Of a DNA stretch of 64,000 bases, positions 60,001-64,000 are shown piece by piece (within the stretch, counting starts at the first letter, position 1; every line of letters starts with the position of its first letter). The notes under the pieces were generated by a model that worked only from the letters and a program-made list of their open reading frames with translations, ran no database searches and was not told where the DNA came from. Source of the stretch: Polytrichum commune (lineage: Eukaryota > Streptophyta > Polytrichopsida > Polytrichales > Polytrichaceae); assembly GCA_950295325.1 (NCBI GenBank), contig OX485809.1, forward strand, positions 26,970,001 to 27,034,000, in the 5' to 3' direction. A program made the translations under genes and the position numbers.

Positions 60001-63000
60001 CATAGCCGTATCTTGAGACACTTAGAACATCATGATAAACTAACTGCGACCATGTTTCAAAAGAAACTTCTGTTGCAAAAGCCACATGTGTACACTTTGT
60101 AAAGAATTTGAATTCCTTGAATTCATCCAATTTATGTCTTCTTAATTTAAGTGAACAGCTTCGTTTTGTAGCTAAAGATAGTGGATGATATGAAACAGGG
60201 AGGACCAAATCTCAACTTAATACAAAGCATATTACACCAGCAGCAGAAAGCAGTCAAGTTAGCCAGGTCTCAGCATTGCCTTTAGCTGTAGGAATGGTTT
60301 ATGAGATGTCCAACCAAGTAAACAAGGAAGACCCGAGCGTTTTCAAGAAAACCAATGATGTCAAAGAGGAAGCCACCAATTCAGCCTTCAACGTACAAAA
60401 ACCGGATGTTCCCAGGGATGAGGAAGATACCAAGAAGATGGAGCAAGAAAACATGACAGCTTCCCTGCTGCGTGGGAGTAGACAACCATCCAGAGTGGAG
60501 AAGAGCACAACACCTGCATTAGCTGAGAAAACCCTTGTGGAGTCAGTCAACAAGGGTGCACCAGTGGTTCCACGAGAGGAAATCTATTCCCATATTGAAA
60601 GGGTCCCTATGCTCCCACATGTTGAGGCGGAGGTGGAGAGTGAGCCCGCCACCTTGTCCGAGGAGGCTGGAGTGGATGAGGCGTCCACAATTGAGGAGGC
60701 GCACAAGGATGCACCGTTGTCGGAAGCGAGCCCCGTCTTGGAGGAGAAGGCGGTCACGGAAGTGGAGGATGAGGACATGTCTAGTTCGCTTGAGAGGGAG
60801 GAGGCTGGGTTTGGAGAGGCCGCGGTGGAAGAGTGTGCGGTCGAGGAGGCAGCCCCTTTGGTTGAGGAGAAGGAATTCGGTGCACTGGAGGAAGAGGCTG
60901 CGGCTCCGGCAGAAGTGGAGAGTGAGCCTGCCACTGTGTCAGAGGAGGGTGGAGTGGATGAGGCGTCGACAATTGAGGAGGGTGGAGTGGATGTGGCTGC
61001 CACAATTGAGGAGTTGCATGAGGATGTACCGGTGTCGGAAGCGAGCCCCGTGTTGGAGGAGAAGGTGGTCACGGAAGTGGAGGATGAGGACATGTCTAGT
61101 TTGCATGAAAGCGAAGAGGCTGGGTTTGAAGAGGCCACGGTGGAAGAGTGTGCGGTCGAGGAGGCAGCCCCTTTGGTTGAGGAGAAGGAATTCGTTGCAC
61201 CGGAGGAAGAGGCTGCGGCTTCGGCGGAAGTGGAGAGTGAGCCGGCCACCGTGTCAGAGGAGGGTGGAGTGGATGGGACGTCGACAATTGAGGAGGGTGG
61301 AGTGGATGTGGCTGCCACAATTGAGGAGTTGCATGAGGATGTACCGGTGTCGGAAGCGAGCCCCGTGTTGGAGGAGAAGGCGGTCTCGGAAGAGGAGAAT
61401 GAGGACATGTCTAGTTCACTTGAGAGGGAAGAGGCTGGGTTTGCAGAGGCCGCGGTGGAAGAGTGTGTGGTCAAGGAGGCAGCCCCTTTGGTTGAGGAGA
61501 AGGAATTCGTTGCAGCAGAGGAAGAGGCTGTGGCTTCGGCGGACGTGGAGAGTGAGCCGGCCACCGTGTCAGAGGAGGGTGGAGTGGATGAGGCGTCCAC
61601 AATTGAGGAGGCTGGAGTGGATGTGGCTGCCACAATTGAGGAGGTGGATGGGGATGCACGGTTTTCGGAAGCGAGCCCCGTGTTGGAGGAGAAGGCGGTC
61701 ACGGAAGTGGAGGATGAGGACATGTCTAGTTCGCATGAAAGGGAAGAGGCTGGGTTTGAACAGGCTGGGTTTGAAGAGGCCGCGGTGGAAGAGTGTGCGG
61801 TCGAGGAGGCAGCCCCTTTGGTTGAGGAGAAGGAATTCGTTGCAGCAGAGGAAGAGGCTGCGGCTTCGGCGAACGTGGAGAGTGAGCCCGCCACCGTGTC
61901 AGAGGAGGGTGGAGTGGATGAGGCGTCCACAATTGAGGAGGCTGGAGTGGATGTGGCTGCCACAATTGAGGAGTTGCATGAGGATGTACCGGTGTCGGAA
62001 GCGAGCCCCGTGTTGGAGGAGAAGGCGGTTGGGGAAGTGGAGGATGAGGACATGTCTAGTTCGCATGAAAGGGAGGAGGCTGGGTTTGAAGAGGCCGCGG
62101 TGGAAGAGTGTGCGGTCGAGGAGGCAGCCCCTTTGGTTGAGGAGAAGGAATTCGTTGCAGCAGAGGAAGAGGCTGCGGCTTCGGCGGACGTGGAGAGTGA
62201 GCCCGCCACCGTGTTAGAGGAGGGTGGAGTGGATGAGGCGTCCACAATTGAGGAGGCTGGAGTGGATGTGGCTGCCACAATTGAGGAGGCTGGAGTGGAT
62301 GTGGCTGCCACAATTGAGGAGTTGCATGAGGATGTACCGGTGTCGGAAGCGAGCCCCGTGTTGGAGGAGAAGGCGGTCACGGAAGTGGAGGATGAGGACA
62401 TGTCTAGTTCGCATGAAAGGGAAGAGGCTGGGTTTGAAGAGGCCGCGGTGGAAGAGTGTGCGGTCGAGGAGGCAGCCCCTTTGGTTGAGGAGAAGGAATT
62501 CGTTGCAGCAGAGGAAGAGGCTGCGGCTTCGGCGAAAGTGGAGAGTGAGCCCGCCACCGTGTCAGAGGAGGGTGGAGTGGATGAGGCGTCCACAATTGAG
62601 GAGGGTGGAGTGGATGTGGCTGCCACAATTGAGGAGTTGCATGAGGATGTACCGGTGTCGGAAGCGAGCCCCGTGTTGGAGGAGAAGGCGGTCTCGGAAG
62701 AGGAGAATGAGGACATGTCTAGTTCACTTGAGAGGGAAGAGGCTGGGTTTGCAAAGGCCGCGGTGGAAGAGTGTGCGGTCGAGGAGGCAGCCCCTTTGGT
62801 TGAGGAGAAGGAATTCGTTGCAGCAGAGGAAGAGGCTGCGGCTTCAGCGGACGTGGAGAGTGAGCCGGCCACCGTGTCAGAGGAGGGTGGAGTGGATGAG
62901 GCGTCCACAATTGAGGAGGCTGGAGTGGATGTGGCTGCCACAATTGAGGAGGTGCACGAGGATGCACCGTTGTCGGAAGCGAGCCCGGTCTTGGAGGAGA

Positions 63001-63868
63001 AGGCGGTTGGGGAAGTGGAGGATGAGGATATGTCTAGTTCGCTTGAGAGGGAGGAGGCTGGGTTTGAAGAGGCCGCGGTGGAAGAGTATGCGGTCGAGGA
63101 GGCAACCCCGTTGGTTGTGAAGGAATTCGTTGCACCGGAGGAAGAGGCTCCGGCTTCGGTGGAAGTAGTAGAAAGTGTGATGGAGGAGGTGAAGGCCATT
63201 GACGTTGAGGGGGAGGTGGAGAGTGAACCCGCCACCGTGTCGGAGGAGGCTGGAGTGGATGTGATGTCCACAACTGAGGAGGCGCTCGAGGATGCACCGT
63301 TGACAGAAGGGAGCCCTGTCTTGGAGGAGAAGGACAACACTTGTGTTGAGATTGATCATGAGAATGCGACCGTTGTCGAAAGCAGACAGATTCCTTCAGT
63401 TGTTGCTGTTGAAATTATAGAAGAACCTTCTGTAGCTACAACAGTGGAGAACATGGAAGTTTCGGGAGACCCGCACAGACCGAAGAAAGATGAGCAGGAA
63501 GAGACCAAGCTATCAAGTTAGCATTCAAACCTGTTCAAATTTAGAAAAATTTGTATTTGCATCACATAACATATAACCAAGCACCTATCTTGAAGACTTG
63601 TATCGTATAATATAATTGAACACACATCTTGTAGGAATGGAAATATCAATATACCTGACATGGTATAGTTGTTGGTATGTAATCAGGAGAGGAAGAGCAT
63701 GATAGTGAGGCCTTCAGCCAATTTGTGAGCAAAGACATACAGTTGGCAAGTGACAAAAGCAAAGACGTGAGGAGTGTGTTACAGTCATTAGAGAATAGTT
63801 CCGGCGTTTTTATCAGCGACCTGTTGTTGGAGGGCAGTGAAGAGGTGGACGCTGCTCCATCTGCCTGA
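57083..63868 (+). CDS. Acidic tandem-repeat protein, about 1357 residues, four exons; function unknown
   Basis: The exons are 57083-57253, 59410-59812, 60199-63516 and 63687-63868. All junctions are GT-AG and keep one frame (AAG|gtacgt...ggcag|AGA; CCAG|gtaatg...aacag|GG; TCAA|gttagc...atcag|GA). The N terminus is MGKGGGKC, then a basic Ser/Arg/Pro-rich 57 residues. Gly2 and Cys8 could be lipidated, but position 6 is not Ser, so this is speculation. Residues about 337-1237 are eight full and one partial copies of a roughly 105-residue Glu/Ala/Val-rich unit. The last exon adds 60 acidic, Ser-rich residues (EEEHDSEAFSQFVSKD...). If intron 3 is retained the protein ends at the TAG 63519-63521. 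No enzyme motif or membrane segment is seen, and the unit suggests a flexible or coiled, strongly acidic scaffold. I do not recognise the family. Confidence 0.82.
57307..58440. repeat. Intronic tandem repeat, four units of about 300 bp (intron 1 of the acidic repeat gene)
   Basis: 'ctgcttcac(c)aagtct', 'caatcgaa(a)tgagt(a/g)taattct', 'ctcaattcattgtgcca', 'tctcatgtgtgctga', 'ggagac(a/c)(a/g)ggatt' and 'gtagtt' recur in the same order. The units begin near 57309, 57628, 57928 and 58290. Units one and three also share 'ctgaaagaatgact..atcgacttcc(g/c)ccgaaaag'. They are diverged and partly truncated. Confidence 0.87.
58578..59095. mobile_element. MITE-like element in intron 1 of the acidic repeat gene
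   Basis: GGGTACTTTACACTAGAGCT, then TGAGGGCCGCGTGACC, at the left pairs imperfectly with GGTCACGGCCCTTGGCTATA, then GTGTAAAGTGGCCC, at the right. The GGG...CTTTACAC ends resemble those of the 39983-40515 element. A target duplication was not found. An inner copy of the left end lies at 58667-58705. Confidence 0.65.
60633..63335 (+). repeat. Coding tandem repeat array, 8 full plus 1 partial units, 315-bp base period
   Basis: Each unit starts GTGGAGAGTGAGCC, at 60633, 60915, 61230, 61545, 61875, 62190, 62538, 62853 and 63216. Spacing is 282, 315, 315, 330, 315, 348, 315 and 363 bp. Every spacing is a multiple of three, so the frame is kept. Differences are small in-frame changes, e.g. an added EQAGF-type 15 bp in unit 4 and an extra AGVDVAATIEE (33 bp) in unit 6. 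Inner units are nearly identical, so the array is recent or homogenised. Confidence 0.95.
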
Positions 63869-64000
63869 GGAACCTAATGTTGATGTTGTTGTTTGCAAGC
63901 ATGAGTTTTCCAACATGAGTTACATGTGGCTTAGTTGAGAACAAAATTGATGGCTTTAGATCATATGTAGGAGAGTGAGGGATGGAGCTTCTTCACGTCC

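Noticed and set aside
60535-62217. Plus-strand Arg/Trp-rich frames within the repeat (also 62224-63120)
   Set aside because: They are shifted frames of the same repeat, with improbable composition and breaks where the array length varies.
60584-63340. Minus-strand 918-codon frame as a gene
   Set aside because: It is a shadow of the 315-bp coding repeat. It has no promoter, introns or domain, and the plus-strand frame fits a spliced gene.
1-64000. CRISPR array, prophage, bacterial operon or integrated virus
   Set aside because: Tandem repeats here are long, diverged and lack spacers. Genes have spliceosomal introns, and no viral replicase or capsid frame was seen.

Overview
This is nuclear DNA from a land plant. 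The evidence is GT-AG introns of 0.4 to 2.2 kb, plant-type gene families (an L-gulonolactone oxidase-like enzyme and two PCC13-62-like desiccation-related proteins), a TATA box about 100 bp before one start codon, and very dense plant-type transposon debris (PIF/Harbinger, hAT, pogo/Tigger, LINE, SINE, solo LTR, many MITEs). Long introns, low gene density and AT-rich intergenic DNA would suit a lycophyte, fern, bryophyte or gymnosperm. The sequence alone does not settle which.

Layout. 0-2.7 kb: the 5' part of a gulonolactone oxidase-like gene (minus strand) that runs off the left edge. 2.8-10.4 kb: intergenic DNA with two PIF/Harbinger-type MITEs and a pogo/Tigger transposase tail. 10.4-14.1 kb and 19.5-22.3 kb: two paralogous three-exon desiccation-related genes in tandem on the minus strand, with identical exon phases. 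The second has a roughly 270-bp tandem repeat in its first intron. Between them lies a hAT transposase remnant. 22.5-47.6 kb: no host gene seen. This is a layered graveyard of transposons, including a SINE with 15-bp target duplications, a 1.2-kb solo LTR, at least five MITEs nested in or next to older repeats, a LINE 3' end and a second hAT tail. 47.7-50.7 kb: a decayed two-gene PIF/Harbinger transposon with the transposase on the plus strand and its Myb/SANT-like partner on the minus strand. 53.6-54.9 kb: a second, much younger Harbinger transposase with a single apparent frameshift. 55.1-55.6 kb: a GC-rich repeated block. 57.1-63.9 kb: a four-exon plus-strand gene for an acidic protein of about 1357 residues, built around eight full and one partial copies of a roughly 105-residue repeat. 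Its first intron holds another roughly 300-bp tandem repeat and a MITE.

The host genes fit no single pathway, although ascorbate-type oxidation and desiccation-related proteins both relate to stress. The repeats form a readable stratigraphy: older dispersed families (called R1 to R4 here) carry younger insertions whose target duplications can be read directly, often confirmed by an uninterrupted copy elsewhere in the window. No CRISPR array, rRNA, confident tRNA, bacterial operon or viral genome was seen.
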